64,000 nt of DNA from Acinetobacter pittii (lineage in GTDB: Bacteria > Pseudomonadota > Gammaproteobacteria > Pseudomonadales > Moraxellaceae): contig NZ_CP139249.1 of assembly GCF_034064985.1 (NCBI RefSeq), forward strand, positions 3,348,001-3,412,000, written 5' to 3'. The notes beneath the pieces were generated by a model. The model ran no database searches and was not told where the DNA came from. It saw nothing but the letters and a program-made list of their open reading frames with translations. This document shows positions 1 through 8,552 of the stretch, piece by piece. Positions within the stretch are counted from its first letter, which is position 1. Each line of letters starts with the position of its first letter. Position numbers and translations under genes: made by a program.

Positions 1-1
1 C

Positions 2-460
2 TATGACGAAATTTACAACCATGATATGCAGAGCTTCATTAAGCTTATGCCTCAGCTAGATGCGCTCATGCCTGCACATGTGATTTATGATCAAGTTGAT
101 CCAAATCCAGCAGGTTTTTCACCTTTCTGGATTCAAGAAGTTCTCCGTAATCGCCTAAAGTTTAATGGCGTGCTTTTCTCTGATGACTTAAGCATGCAAG
201 CTGCATGTGTAGCAGGTGGCGCAGATGCACGTATTCAAGCAGCTCTATCAGCTGGTTGCGACATGGGGCTTGTATGTAATGACCGTAGTGCAGCATGTAC
301 AGCACTTGAAGGTATTACGAACTTAGAACTACCAAATCAAGAACGCCTTGAACGTATGCGTGGTCAAATTCCACAAATTCAGATTGGTGAAACCTTATCG
401 CTTGGCGACGAGTGGCAAGCTGTCAAAACAGCCATTGAAGAGTTTAAAAATTCGATTTAA
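2..460 (+). CDS. nagZ: beta-N-acetylhexosaminidase NagZ, C-terminal part (5' end outside window)
   Basis: This is the last 152 codons of a glycoside hydrolase family 3 enzyme. NagZ is the cytoplasmic peptidoglycan-recycling enzyme that removes N-acetylglucosamine from anhydro-muropeptides. The reading frame is open from base 2. It carries the family signature FSDDLSMQAA, whose Asp is the catalytic nucleophile in this family, preceded by the strand NGVLF. The sequence upstream (PAHVIYDQVDPNPAGFS) also fits NagZ. An internal ATG at 26 is not the start, because similarity begins before it. No terminator with a clear T-run follows. The structured region at 518-702 comes next. The assignment is firm, but the N-terminal half cannot be seen. 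Confidence 0.9.
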   Translation, partial: YDEIYNHDMQSFIKLMPQLDALMPAHVIYDQVDPNPAGFSPFWIQEVLRNRLKFNGVLFSDDLSMQAACVAGGADARIQAALSAGCDMGLVCNDRSAACTALEGITNLELPNQERLERMRGQIPQIQIGETLSLGDEWQAVKTAIEEFKNSI

Positions 461-517
461 GTTAGTAAAAATTTTAATTGGCTACAAAAACCTATTCACT
501 ATCTGATACGCGGTTAA

Positions 518-606
518 GTCATACGCAACCTGCTCATCTGCTGAAGGATATTGATTACTTCAATATATTTGATAGATGCAGAAAGTGAACAGGTTTTGCG
601 TATGAC
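518..606. repeat. long imperfect inverted repeat (about 89 bp)
   Basis: The arms at 518-536 (GTCATACGCAACCTGCTCA) and 586-606 are complementary apart from a 2-base insertion and one mismatch. Inside them TCTGC (537-541) pairs with GCAGA (578-582), and ATATTGA (548-554) pairs with TCAATAT (560-566). The whole block could fold into one long hairpin. No T-run follows, so it is not a standard terminator. Short ORFs crossing it on both strands look like by-products of the palindrome. It lies in the 325-base gap between nagZ and the methyltransferase gene, which holds nothing else I recognise except the hairpin at 617-642. Confidence 0.7.
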
Positions 607-616
607 AATGGTTTTG

Positions 617-702
617 GTTACTTTTCCCGAAAGAAAAGTAACTCCAACTGAAAGTTCATCCCAGAATGCCAACCTAATTGACAGGACTCCGTCATGCAGG
701 TT
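617..702. repeat. hairpin element sharing a core with 31056-31081
   Basis: A perfect 10-bp stem (GTTACTTTTC at 617-626, GAAAAGTAAC at 633-642) has a 6-base loop. A weaker second hairpin follows: AACCT/AGGTT at 671-675 and 698-702, with TGAC/GTCA inside. The stem core TTACTTTTC-6 nt-GAAAAGTAA recurs at 31057-31080 in another intergenic region. That suggests a dispersed non-coding repeat family, but I cannot count genome copies. Confidence 0.5.
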
Positions 703-785
703 CATTCACCATCAATGCATTAGAACCTCTTCATTGTTATTAATAATGAAGAACACACAAAAACAATAAACCGAGTTCAGGACGA

Positions 786-1628
786 ATGACACAGCAACTT
801 TCAAAACACCGCCATATCTCTTTTACAGCCCACTATACGGGTTATATCTGGTATCAAATGGGGATTTCTCATGAAGCACTTGCGACAACCAAAGGCAAAT
901 CACTAGCGTATTTGGTTCATCCTATAGAATCTTGGGCTGAGAAATATGTGGGCGGTAGCATGCGTACCACGCTCAAACAACGCCATACTATGCTTGATCA
1001 TCATTTAGAACAACTCATTCAAGAAAATCCTGATTTACAAGTTCTAGAAATAGCATGTGGCCTGTCTCCACGTGGCTGGTGGTTTAGACAACGTTACCCT
1101 TCTATTACCTATCGGGAGCTTGATTTACCCGACATGGCACAAACCAAACAAAATGCATTACAACAAATTGAAAAAAATGCGCCCGAAATTTTATCAGTTG
1201 ATTTATTTACAGAAGCTTTTGCACAAGCATTTGAAGTATTTGACCCAAACCGCCCACTAGTTGTAATCAGTGAAGGCTTAATTAACTATTTTGATAAAGG
1301 TTTATTAAAACAGCTGATTCAATCAATTGCGCACTATGGTTCGTCTTTTAAAAATTTTCATTATTTAACTGACCTCTACCCTGAACCAGTTAAAAACAAG
1401 CTTGCTAGTATTATCTGGAATAGTAGTAAGTTACTTAAACTCATGTCTCGCAGTTCATTTAGTTTTCATTTCAAAAGTCCACAAGAAGTTAAAGACTTTT
1501 TTAAAGATACAGAATTTGAGCAGGTTACTATTGAACAGCCACAAATATTCTTTGGGCAAGTTTCTCAAGATAACCATGAAGAGCATTTAGGCGATTTAGT
1601 CTGGATTATTCATTCTCAAATAAAATAA
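786..1628 (+). CDS. SAM-dependent methyltransferase, leucine carboxyl methyltransferase (LCM)-like family
   Basis: The 280-residue cytoplasmic protein looks like the LCM/polyketide O-methyltransferase-like branch of class I SAM-dependent methyltransferases. The SAM-binding motif I is VLEIACGLSPRG (about residues 86-97). An acidic motif ELDLPDMA (111-118) and the later EGLINYF (163-169) also fit this family. The ATG at 786 has AGGACG just upstream, which supports this start. The gene stands alone between nagZ and a convergent hydrolase gene, so context gives no substrate. The family methylates carboxyl or hydroxyl groups of small molecules or proteins. The specific acceptor is unknown, so only the fold-level call is firm. 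Confidence 0.75.
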   Translation: MTQQLSKHRHISFTAHYTGYIWYQMGISHEALATTKGKSLAYLVHPIESWAEKYVGGSMRTTLKQRHTMLDHHLEQLIQENPDLQVLEIACGLSPRGWWFRQRYPSITYRELDLPDMAQTKQNALQQIEKNAPEILSVDLFTEAFAQAFEVFDPNRPLVVISEGLINYFDKGLLKQLIQSIAHYGSSFKNFHYLTDLYPEPVKNKLASIIWNSSKLLKLMSRSSFSFHFKSPQEVKDFFKDTEFEQVTIEQPQIFFGQVSQDNHEEHLGDLVWIIHSQIK

Positions 1629-1635
1629 TAAATAT

Positions 1636-1670
1636 AAAAAAATGGAAGCTCGATATAAACGAGCTTCCAT
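1636..1670 (-). terminator. Rho-independent terminator of the hydrolase-PilZ gene
   Basis: An 11-bp perfect stem, ATGGAAGCTCG (1642-1652) with CGAGCTTCCAT (1660-1670), is followed by a T-run when read on the minus strand. It lies directly after the stop of the minus-strand gene at 1685. On the plus strand no T-run follows, so it may act weakly for the methyltransferase gene. Confidence 0.85.
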
Positions 1671-1684
1671 CTATAACTATATTA

Positions 1685-2998
1685 TTAAGCTGCTTGTTTT
1701 TGACGGGCAATAAAACGGCTTAACCGATCAGCAAGCTCAAAACTACCATGTTTAAATAAAGCACGGATTCCGTGTTCAGTAGCTTCAAATATTAAACATT
1801 CAATCGAGAAAGGGCCTTCTTCATCTTCTAAATGCAGGGCTAAATCACGTGGATGATCATTCACAAAATCAAGCTGTGAAACATCATCCATTTTTAAATA
1901 CATCCCAAAGAAAGTCACGTCAACAATCGTCACTGGCACTTCTGTTTTACATTCACGGTGGCTCAGTTGAGTATTCGGTTGCAAGACCCGAACTCGCTCT
2001 TCACCACGGCGTTCCATGTTTTGCATTTGTTCACGTGTCATAGGAATAATGCCATCCAAATTTTGGATAGATTCACCCTTCAAGAATGAAGTGAACAAAC
2101 TCATAGTTTCTTTACGACGCTGGAGCTGCGGTACATGATCAGCGTTTGCAATAAGTGCGAATTCCATATCAGGACATTGCAACGCAAAGTTCGCATTTTC
2201 ATGAGGCAAAGTAAAACTGTCGTATTGCCCTGCTGCAACCAATGTTTTGCACTCTGGAATAGGTACATCTGTTAAACGCAAAAGACGATTACAGTTAATT
2301 TCATAACGTTCTCGCTCAGTACCCGTAAATTCGGCCATTTGTCTAAAAAATAATTTTTTAGCGGTTGGTGACATACGTGTTTTATCTAATTTGGCATGAT
2401 TCACCAAATATAAAATTACCGCTTGCCCAAACTCTTCCATTCGGTTTTCTTGCATGAGTTTGAGTGACTCTTCCAAAATCATTCGCCAACTTTTACGAGT
2501 CTTTTGCATAACACCCATTAAGATCATACGATCCATCAAATCTGGGCGGTGATGAGCAAAACAAGAGGCAATGACTGACCCCAAGGACATTCCCATGACA
2601 GAAACTTTTTGTATTCCAACGATATCTAACCAACGTCCTAACATTTCAGATAAATCAGGCAGTTCTAAAGTACCCGCAGATATTCCTGTATCTCGATTGG
2701 TAATTTGCTGATTTGCGCCCATCGAAGGTAAATCGATTAAAATGACCGGACCGCTTTCAAACAATTGTTCAACACAATATTTATAAGAATTAAAATTCTG
2801 GAAAGCACCGCCCACAATCACAATTGGCGTATTGTGAATCGTTTTTGGATCGGCAATTGCCATATATTCAATTTTCCAGCCGTCGATCCATGTTGTACGA
2901 GCAGGTTGTTTAAAACTATCTCTATGGTAGATATCGAAAAAGCCAAAACCGGCATAAGCTTGGTTGATCTCCGAATCCATTTGAATAATGGAATTCAT
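1685..2998 (-). CDS. alpha/beta-hydrolase (RhlA/PhaG-like) with C-terminal PilZ-like domain
   Basis: The 437-residue protein has two parts. Residues about 55-305 form an alpha/beta-hydrolase. The nucleophile elbow is GMSLGS (Ser138), with likely acid Asp260 (AGQYD) and base His288 (NADH). The VGGAFQNF oxyanion region resembles RhlA/PhaG-type 3-hydroxyacyl transferases, though this is from memory. Residues about 328-420 look like a PilZ domain: RRGEER supplies the RxxxR motif (Arg331, Arg335), and DVTFFG (360-365) matches [D/N]x[S/T]xxG. PilZ domains bind cyclic di-GMP. The start is well supported by AAGGAGG upstream. The gene is monocistronic and divergent from proA. Substrate and cyclic di-GMP response are inference. 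Confidence 0.75.
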   Translation of the reverse strand: MNSIIQMDSEINQAYAGFGFFDIYHRDSFKQPARTTWIDGWKIEYMAIADPKTIHNTPIVIVGGAFQNFNSYKYCVEQLFESGPVILIDLPSMGANQQITNRDTGISAGTLELPDLSEMLGRWLDIVGIQKVSVMGMSLGSVIASCFAHHRPDLMDRMILMGVMQKTRKSWRMILEESLKLMQENRMEEFGQAVILYLVNHAKLDKTRMSPTAKKLFFRQMAEFTGTERERYEINCNRLLRLTDVPIPECKTLVAAGQYDSFTLPHENANFALQCPDMEFALIANADHVPQLQRRKETMSLFTSFLKGESIQNLDGIIPMTREQMQNMERRGEERVRVLQPNTQLSHRECKTEVPVTIVDVTFFGMYLKMDDVSQLDFVNDHPRDLALHLEDEEGPFSIECLIFEATEHGIRALFKHGSFELADRLSRFIARQKQAA

Positions 2999-3297
2999 AT
3001 CCTTGCTTCCTCCTTGCTGTAATTTTTTTATGCTGCAAGAGTTCCTTCTTGAACACGTAATCTTTTATGCACAAATCTTTAAAATTTGTATTTGTTTGTA
3101 TTGCACAATAACATTCTAAACAATTGTCTGAAATATACGCAATCGCTGAATTGACCGCTCATCCTGTTTAAGCCGCTAATAGTTTGCAAAATATTTAAAT
3201 GTTTTTTTATAGCGGTCACATTTTTGAAAAAAAGCCATTCATTGTTCCGCATTTGGCTGCTACTATCGTAGTCATTGGTAAATGATTAAAAAATGCT

Positions 3298-4563
3298 ATG
3301 CAAGATTCAATTGAACAATATATGCAAAAAGTTGGGCAACAAGCACGCGAGGCTTCTCGTGTCCTCACAAGTGCTTCTACCTCACTAAAAAATCATGCGC
3401 TCTCTGCTATTTATACTGCTTTAGAAAATAATCAGGCAGCTATTTTGGCAGCGAATCAAATCGACATGGATAAAGGTCGTAGCAACCAGCTCGACAGCGC
3501 CCTGCTTGATCGTCTTGAGCTTACACCTGCACGTATTAAAGGCATGTTGCAAGGTTTAAAAGACGTGATTGCACTTGTCGATCCTATTGGGGAAATTACT
3601 GATCTTGCATACCGCCCCACAGGCATTCAAATTGGAAAAATGCGTGTGCCTTTAGGTGTCGTTGGTATGATTTACGAATCACGTCCAAACGTTACCCTTG
3701 AAGCGGCATCTTTAGCGATTAAATCTGGTAATGCCATTATTTTACGTGGTGGTTCAGAAGCATTAGAGTCAAATAAAGCAATCGCTGAAGCTATTAAGCA
3801 TGGCTTAAAAGTTGCTGGTTTACCTGAACATTCCGTGCAAGTCATTGAAACCACTGACCGTGCAGCTGTTGGTCATCTTATTACCATGGCTGAATATGTT
3901 GATGTTATTGTTCCACGTGGTGGTAAAAGCTTAATTGAGCGCGTAACCAATGAAGCTCGTATTCCTGTCATTAAACATCTTGATGGTAACTGCCATGTAT
4001 TTGTTGAAGCACAGGCAGACTTGCAAAAAGCATTACCAATTACTTTAAATGCCAAAACACATCGTTATGGCGTTTGTAATGCGATGGAAACTTTGCTCGT
4101 TGATGAAAAAATTGCCGACGTTTTCTTACCGCACATTGCTGAACTTTATGCTGAAAAACAAGTTGAGTTACGTGGCTGTCCAGAAACACGCCGTATTTTG
4201 GGTGCCTCTGTAAAACCTGCAACAGAAGAAGATTGGTACACCGAATATTTAGGGCCAATTCTTGCAGTTAAAGTGGTGAGCGGGATTGATGAAGCAATTG
4301 ACCATATCAACAAATATGGTTCACATCACACTGATGCAATTGTGACTGAAAACTACACTTTAGCTCGTCAGTTCTTGGCTCGTGTAGATTCAAGCTCAGT
4401 CGTAATTAATGCATCAACTCGTTTTGCTGATGGTTTCGAATATGGCTTAGGCGCTGAAATTGGTATCTCCACCGATAAAATCCATGCCCGCGGTCCTGTT
4501 GGCTTAGAAGGCTTAACTTCTCAAAAATGGATTGTGTTAGGTGACGGACAAATTCGCCAATAA
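3298..4563 (+). CDS. proA: gamma-glutamyl phosphate reductase
   Basis: ProA reduces gamma-glutamyl phosphate with NADPH to glutamate semialdehyde, the second step of proline synthesis in the cytoplasm. At 421 residues it has the usual family length. It is an aldehyde-dehydrogenase fold protein with the catalytic Cys260 in the motif [15 protein letters not shown]. The N-terminal cofactor region ([17 protein letters not shown]) and the C-terminal [16 protein letters not shown] are characteristic. There is no strong Shine-Dalgarno sequence before the ATG, but similarity begins at once. A possible promoter (TTGTTC at 3242, TATCGT at 3264, 16-bp spacer) lies upstream. proB is not adjacent. The assignment is certain. 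Confidence 0.97.
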   Translation: MQDSIEQYMQKVGQQAREASRVLTSASTSLKNHALSAIYTALENNQAAILAANQIDMDKGRSNQLDSALLDRLELTPARIKGMLQGLKDVIALVDPIGEITDLAYRPTGIQIGKMRVPLGVVGMIYESRPNVTLEAASLAIKSGNAIILRGGSEALESNKAIAEAIKHGLKVAGLPEHSVQVIETTDRAAVGHLITMAEYVDVIVPRGGKSLIERVTNEARIPVIKHLDGNCHVFVEAQADLQKALPITLNAKTHRYGVCNAMETLLVDEKIADVFLPHIAELYAEKQVELRGCPETRRILGASVKPATEEDWYTEYLGPILAVKVVSGIDEAIDHINKYGSHHTDAIVTENYTLARQFLARVDSSSVVINASTRFADGFEYGLGAEIGISTDKIHARGPVGLEGLTSQKWIVLGDGQIRQ

Positions 4564-4584
4564 TTAAATCTATGAGTTCAAATA

Positions 4585-4616
4585 AAAACACCTGATCAAT
4601 TTCAGGCGTTTTTTTA
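4585..4616 (+). terminator. terminator after proA
   Basis: CCTGA-TCAATT-TCAGG forms a short stem flanked by an A-run and a seven-T run, 28 bases after the proA stop. The stem is short, so strength is uncertain. Confidence 0.65.
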
Positions 4617-4639
4617 TTATTCAAGTTATAAGTCACTAT

Positions 4640-4669
4640 AAAAAAACCAGCCCGCAGGCTGGTTTTTTT
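4640..4669 (-). terminator. bidirectional terminator between proA and the GapN-like gene
   Basis: AAAAAACCAGCC-CGCA-GGCTGGTTTTTTT is a strong GC stem with T-runs on both strands. It lies just downstream of the minus-strand aldehyde dehydrogenase gene and also backs up the proA terminator. Confidence 0.9.
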
Positions 4670-4682
4670 ATTCATATATTTA

Positions 4683-6311
4683 TTAGAAAATAAAGTCCGT
4701 ATTCACAAATTTAGAATAGTGCTCAGACACCATAGAGGCCAACATGCCCTTACTGTCATCTGTCTGTTTAGCAGCAATCATTGAACGGATTGAGAATGCT
4801 CGCAGAGCATCATGCACAGACAGTGTACCTTCCGCAGAATCTTTACGACCACCGAACGGGAATACATCAGGGCCGCGCTGACATTGACAGTTGATATTTA
4901 CACGACAGACCTGATGGACCAGCGGATCAACTAAATGACCAATTTGCTCAGGGTCACTACCAAAAATACTCACCTGCTGACCATGATCAGAAGTAGTGAC
5001 ATATTCCAGTACAGTTTCAATGTCATCGTAAACAGAGACTGGTATCACTGGACCGAACTGTTCTTCACGATACAGTCTCATACCTTCAGTCACTGGATAA
5101 ACTACGGCTGGATAGAACATCGTTTTGCAGAATTCACCGCCTTCCGGATTAACTACTTTTGCCCCTTTAGCCACAGCATCTTCAATGACTTCAGTCATGT
5201 AGGCTGTACGGTGCATACCTGGTAACGGAGTAATAAACACACCTTTTTCCCAAGGCATCCCCACTTTAAGTTTGCCCAGCTCAGCCGTTAAGCGGTTAAC
5301 AAATTCATCTACTATTGAACGATGTACCATCAACATTTTGAGTGCGGTACAACGCTGACCATTAAACGACAATGCACCCAGCAGACACTCTTTCACTGTT
5401 AGATCCAAGTCGGCATCTGGCAGAATAATAGCGGCATTCTTCGCATCCAGCCCCAAAATCGCACGCAGACGATGAGATTTAGGATGTTGCTTCTTCAAGT
5501 GATCAGCTACTTTACTAGAACCAATCAGTGCCAGTACATTAATTTGCCCAGATGCCAGTAGATGGGGTACTACTAGAGAACCTGGTGCATAAATGGTATT
5601 GATCACACCTTTTGGAAATGAATCACGGAACGCTTCTAGTAACGGTTCAAACAACAATGTCCCAAATTGAGGTGGTTTGAAGATGATCGTATTCCCCATC
5701 AGCATGGCTGGGATCAGAGTCGCAAAGGTTTCGTTCAGCGGGTAGTTGTATGGTCCCATACACAACACGACACCTAGTGGAGTACGACGAATTTGACCAA
5801 TCGTACCTTCAGCCATGACAAAGCGGGAGTTGGCATTATCTAAATCTTTCAGAGCGTCAATCGTTTGACGCATGTAGGTAATCGTACGGTCAAATTCTTT
5901 CTCTGAATCCGCCAAGCTTTTGCCAATTTCCCACATGATCAGCTTAATAATTAGATCTCGCTGTTCCACCATGCGCTGAATAAATTTTTGCATACAGGCA
6001 ATGCGCTCACTAACCTTCATCATGGGCCATTCGCCACGACCATTGTTGTAAGCCCTTACCGCTGCCTCTAGTGCTTCATCGCTTTCTTTTTCGCCCATGA
6101 CCGGATAACTACCAAGTTCAACTTGCTCTAGGCTACCGTCAGGCTGCTGAATCCAGATTGGAGATAATGTTTTCTTGGTTGCACCAGCCCATAGCTTCAA
6201 CTCACCATCCACGAGTGAGACACGCTGATGAATTTGGGAGGGCAGACGCACACTTTCAGGAATACTGTCCACTACTGGGAATTTAAGCTGTAGATTATTT
6301 AACTGATTCAT
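4683..6311 (-). CDS. gapN: NADP-dependent glyceraldehyde-3-phosphate dehydrogenase (GapN-like), aldehyde dehydrogenase family
   Basis: The 542-residue aldehyde dehydrogenase belongs to the long GapN-annotated subfamily. Non-phosphorylating GapN oxidises glyceraldehyde 3-phosphate to 3-phosphoglycerate and makes NADPH. The catalytic cysteine is in SFNGQRCTALKML (Cys321 from this start), and the cofactor-binding GPYNYPLNE region is present. The usual ELGGK motif is replaced by GLDAKN, so the canonical general-base Glu seems absent. I believe this is typical of the subfamily but cannot verify it. I chose the ATG at 6311 (MNQLNN) over an upstream GTG at 6365 because similarity and an AGAAG-type ribosome site fit better. 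It lies 167 bases after gntK, in the same direction as the Entner-Doudoroff genes, which produce its presumed substrate. Confidence 0.8.
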   Translation of the reverse strand: MNQLNNLQLKFPVVDSIPESVRLPSQIHQRVSLVDGELKLWAGATKKTLSPIWIQQPDGSLEQVELGSYPVMGEKESDEALEAAVRAYNNGRGEWPMMKVSERIACMQKFIQRMVEQRDLIIKLIMWEIGKSLADSEKEFDRTITYMRQTIDALKDLDNANSRFVMAEGTIGQIRRTPLGVVLCMGPYNYPLNETFATLIPAMLMGNTIIFKPPQFGTLLFEPLLEAFRDSFPKGVINTIYAPGSLVVPHLLASGQINVLALIGSSKVADHLKKQHPKSHRLRAILGLDAKNAAIILPDADLDLTVKECLLGALSFNGQRCTALKMLMVHRSIVDEFVNRLTAELGKLKVGMPWEKGVFITPLPGMHRTAYMTEVIEDAVAKGAKVVNPEGGEFCKTMFYPAVVYPVTEGMRLYREEQFGPVIPVSVYDDIETVLEYVTTSDHGQQVSIFGSDPEQIGHLVDPLVHQVCRVNINCQCQRGPDVFPFGGRKDSAEGTLSVHDALRAFSIRSMIAAKQTDDSKGMLASMVSEHYSKFVNTDFIF

Positions 6312-6478
6312 TCTTCTTAATACCTTATTATTCGTATGTCTTTTATATATTCCCGAACTCGTCACTGTAATCAGGTTTTATTCGGGTCAATATCACTATT
6401 ATTATCCGTACTCACCTTGCTTGAACCGTAAACCACAAGGTGAATATCTTAAAGCGTTGGTAATCTTTCTAGATGAAT

Positions 6479-6991
6479 TTACCCCCGACACACACTATCA
6501 GTCACCCCTAGCTTCTGGATGACTTGTTCAATGATCTGTTCTGGTGTGAGAGCAATATCAATAGCAATTGCTTCATTCACATCAGGTTCCTCTAATGTGT
6601 CTAGCTGTGTTTGTAGCAACGCTGGATCAAAAAAATGACCTGATCTTTCTGCAAGTCGTTGCTGTAATAACTCATAAGAACCTTTTAAGTAGACAAACTT
6701 AACATTTTGGTCCTGCCCTCTTAAAATATCGCGATACATGCGTTTTAAAGATGAACATGTAAATACAGCTGTTTCACCGTCTCTTTGTTTGGTTTCAATG
6801 GCCTGACGAATTGCTTGTAACCATGGCAAGCGGTCTTCATCAGTTAAGGGAATGCCTTGACTCATCTTACTTTTATTTGCAGCTGAATGAAGCGTATCGC
6901 CATCAAGGAACTCACAAGCCAAACGCTCTGATAACAATTCACCAATTAGGGTTTTACCTGTTCCACAGACACCCATTGCAATCACAATCAT
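6479..6991 (-). CDS. gntK: gluconokinase
   Basis: GntK phosphorylates gluconate with ATP to 6-phosphogluconate, the entry step into the Entner-Doudoroff pathway. The 170-residue protein has the family length, with a Walker A P-loop GVCGTGKT at residues 7-14. The FLDGDTLHSAANKSKMSQG segment, followed by PLTDEDRLPWL, is diagnostic of thermoresistant-type gluconokinases. The start has AAAGGTGAG upstream. It lies 17 bases after gntT and is presumably cotranscribed with it. The assignment is secure. Confidence 0.96.
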   Translation of the reverse strand: MIVIAMGVCGTGKTLIGELLSERLACEFLDGDTLHSAANKSKMSQGIPLTDEDRLPWLQAIRQAIETKQRDGETAVFTCSSLKRMYRDILRGQDQNVKFVYLKGSYELLQQRLAERSGHFFDPALLQTQLDTLEEPDVNEAIAIDIALTPEQIIEQVIQKLGVTDSVCRG

Positions 6992-7008
6992 GGATTACTC
7001 ACCTTTAA

Positions 7009-8367
7009 TTATAAAATAGTGCTAAGCAGTAGCGTGAAAGATAAACCCAACACTGAAATGATCGTTTCCAATACTGACCAAGTCTTGAGTGTCTGTCCTA
7101 CTGTCATACCGAAATATTCTTTGATTAACCAGAATCCTGCGTCATTTACATGTGAGAAAACTAATGAACCCGAACCTGTGGCAAGTACTAAAAGTTCCGG
7201 CCTAACTGCAACACCTGCTGTTGCTGCAATTGGAGCCACAATGCTACACGCTGTAGCCATGGCAACCGTTGCCGATCCTGTTGCCAAACGAATTAATGCT
7301 GCAACAAACCAGCCCAACAATAACGGCGATAAATTTGCCTTCAAAGCTGTAGAAACAATCTCATTAGAAATACCGGTGTCACGCAAAATGCCGCCAAAAC
7401 CACCACCGGCACCTACAATCAACATAATCCCAGCAATAGAAGCTAAACATCCGCCACAGAATTTTTCAATTTGTTCACGGTTAAAGCCCTGCATCGTACC
7501 GAAAGTAATAAAGCTAACCAATACTGCGATGAGCAATGCGATATCAGAAGTACCGATGAAACGCAGTAAGTCGTTTGCGAAAGTCTGAGGTGCAAAGAAA
7601 AGATCTGCCCAGCTACCGATCAACATCAATACAACCGGCAACATGATCGTAAATAAGGTAATACCAAAACTTGGTAATTCACGTGTCTTACTAGCATCTG
7701 CTTCAACAAACTGCTTTGCTAAAGGATTATTTTCAGGCAATTTGACGTATTTATTGATCCAAAGTGCATACAATGGTCCAGCAACAATTGCCGTTGGCAC
7801 ACCAACAATCAGACTATAAGCAATCGTTTTACCAATATCAGCATGATAAGCCTGTACTGCCAACAGTGCTGCTGGATGTGGTGGAATTAAGCCATGCACA
7901 ACCGACAAACCTGCAACCATTGGCAAGCCCACAACCAGTAAGGATTTGCCTGTTCGCTTGGCAATGTTGAATGCAATTGGAATGAGTAGAACGAAACCTA
8001 CTTCGAAAAATACGGGAAGCCCAACAATAAGGGCAATAAACATCATGGCCCAGTGAATATTTTTCTCACCAAACCATTTAATTAGGGTAATCGCTATTCG
8101 CTCTGCGCCACCCGACTCAGCCATCATTTTGCCGAGCATTGTTCCTAATGCGATTACAATCGCAAGGTGGCCTAGGGTTTTACCAGTACCAGCTTCATAT
8201 GACTTAACAATATCGCCCATTGGCATGCCAACAGCTAAAGCTAAACCAAGTGAAACAATAATAAGAACCAGAAATGGATAAATTCTAAACTTCGCGATCA
8301 TGACCACTAAAGCAATAATCGCGATTACAGTGTAGATCAGTAACATGCCACCCTGAACCGTCTCCAT
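7009..8367 (-). CDS. gntT: gluconate:H+ symporter, GntP family
   Basis: The 452-residue polytopic inner-membrane protein has many hydrophobic helices. It matches GntP/GntT gluconate permeases in length and in motifs such as GLPMVAGLSVVHGLIPPHPA and SLVFSHVNDAGFWLIKEYFG. It would bring gluconate into the cell for GntK. I set the start at the ATG at 8367 because AAGGAG lies about 10 bases upstream. The longer reading frame to 8403 would place this ribosome site inside the gene. It follows eda after 185 bases that contain the hairpin at 8470-8493. The gluconate preference is inferred from neighbours; the family also includes other sugar-acid carriers. Confidence 0.92.
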   Translation of the reverse strand: METVQGGMLLIYTVIAIIALVVMIAKFRIYPFLVLIIVSLGLALAVGMPMGDIVKSYEAGTGKTLGHLAIVIALGTMLGKMMAESGGAERIAITLIKWFGEKNIHWAMMFIALIVGLPVFFEVGFVLLIPIAFNIAKRTGKSLLVVGLPMVAGLSVVHGLIPPHPAALLAVQAYHADIGKTIAYSLIVGVPTAIVAGPLYALWINKYVKLPENNPLAKQFVEADASKTRELPSFGITLFTIMLPVVLMLIGSWADLFFAPQTFANDLLRFIGTSDIALLIAVLVSFITFGTMQGFNREQIEKFCGGCLASIAGIMLIVGAGGGFGGILRDTGISNEIVSTALKANLSPLLLGWFVAALIRLATGSATVAMATACSIVAPIAATAGVAVRPELLVLATGSGSLVFSHVNDAGFWLIKEYFGMTVGQTLKTWSVLETIISVLGLSFTLLLSTIL

Positions 8368-8469
8368 GGGACACTTCTCCTTGGAATAATTATTTAGGCA
8401 CACAGCCTAAATAAAGGTCTTCAACCACAGTAATTCCTACTGTTAAGACATTAAATTTTTATATTTAGG

Positions 8470-8493
8470 TGTGACCAGCACAAACTGGTCACA
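8470..8493. repeat. perfect inverted repeat in the eda-gntT gap
   Basis: TGTGACCAG (8470-8478) and CTGGTCACA (8485-8493) form a 9-bp perfect stem with a 6-base loop. No T-run follows on the minus strand. It could be an mRNA processing or stability hairpin between eda and gntT, or an operator. The sequence alone does not decide. Confidence 0.6.
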
Positions 8494-8552
8494 TCAATAC
8501 AGCCTTTAAAGCACATAAAATGCACTTCATTTTTTATAAATATCGACTACAT

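Noticed and set aside
514..769. Short ORFs on both strands in the nagZ-methyltransferase gap
   Set aside because: They follow the palindrome on both strands, have no ribosome sites and no recognisable domain. Their overlap is explained by the inverted repeat.
3152..3218. TGACCGCT/AGCGGTCA inverted repeat in the hydrolase-proA gap
   Set aside because: The arms are perfect but only 8 bp and 51 bases apart. I cannot tell this from chance or a long-range regulator pair.
6414..6443. CACCTTG/CAAGGTG inverted repeat between gntK and the GapN-like gene as a terminator
   Set aside because: The 7-bp stem has a 16-base loop and no T-run, so termination is not supported. gntK and the GapN-like gene may still be cotranscribed.
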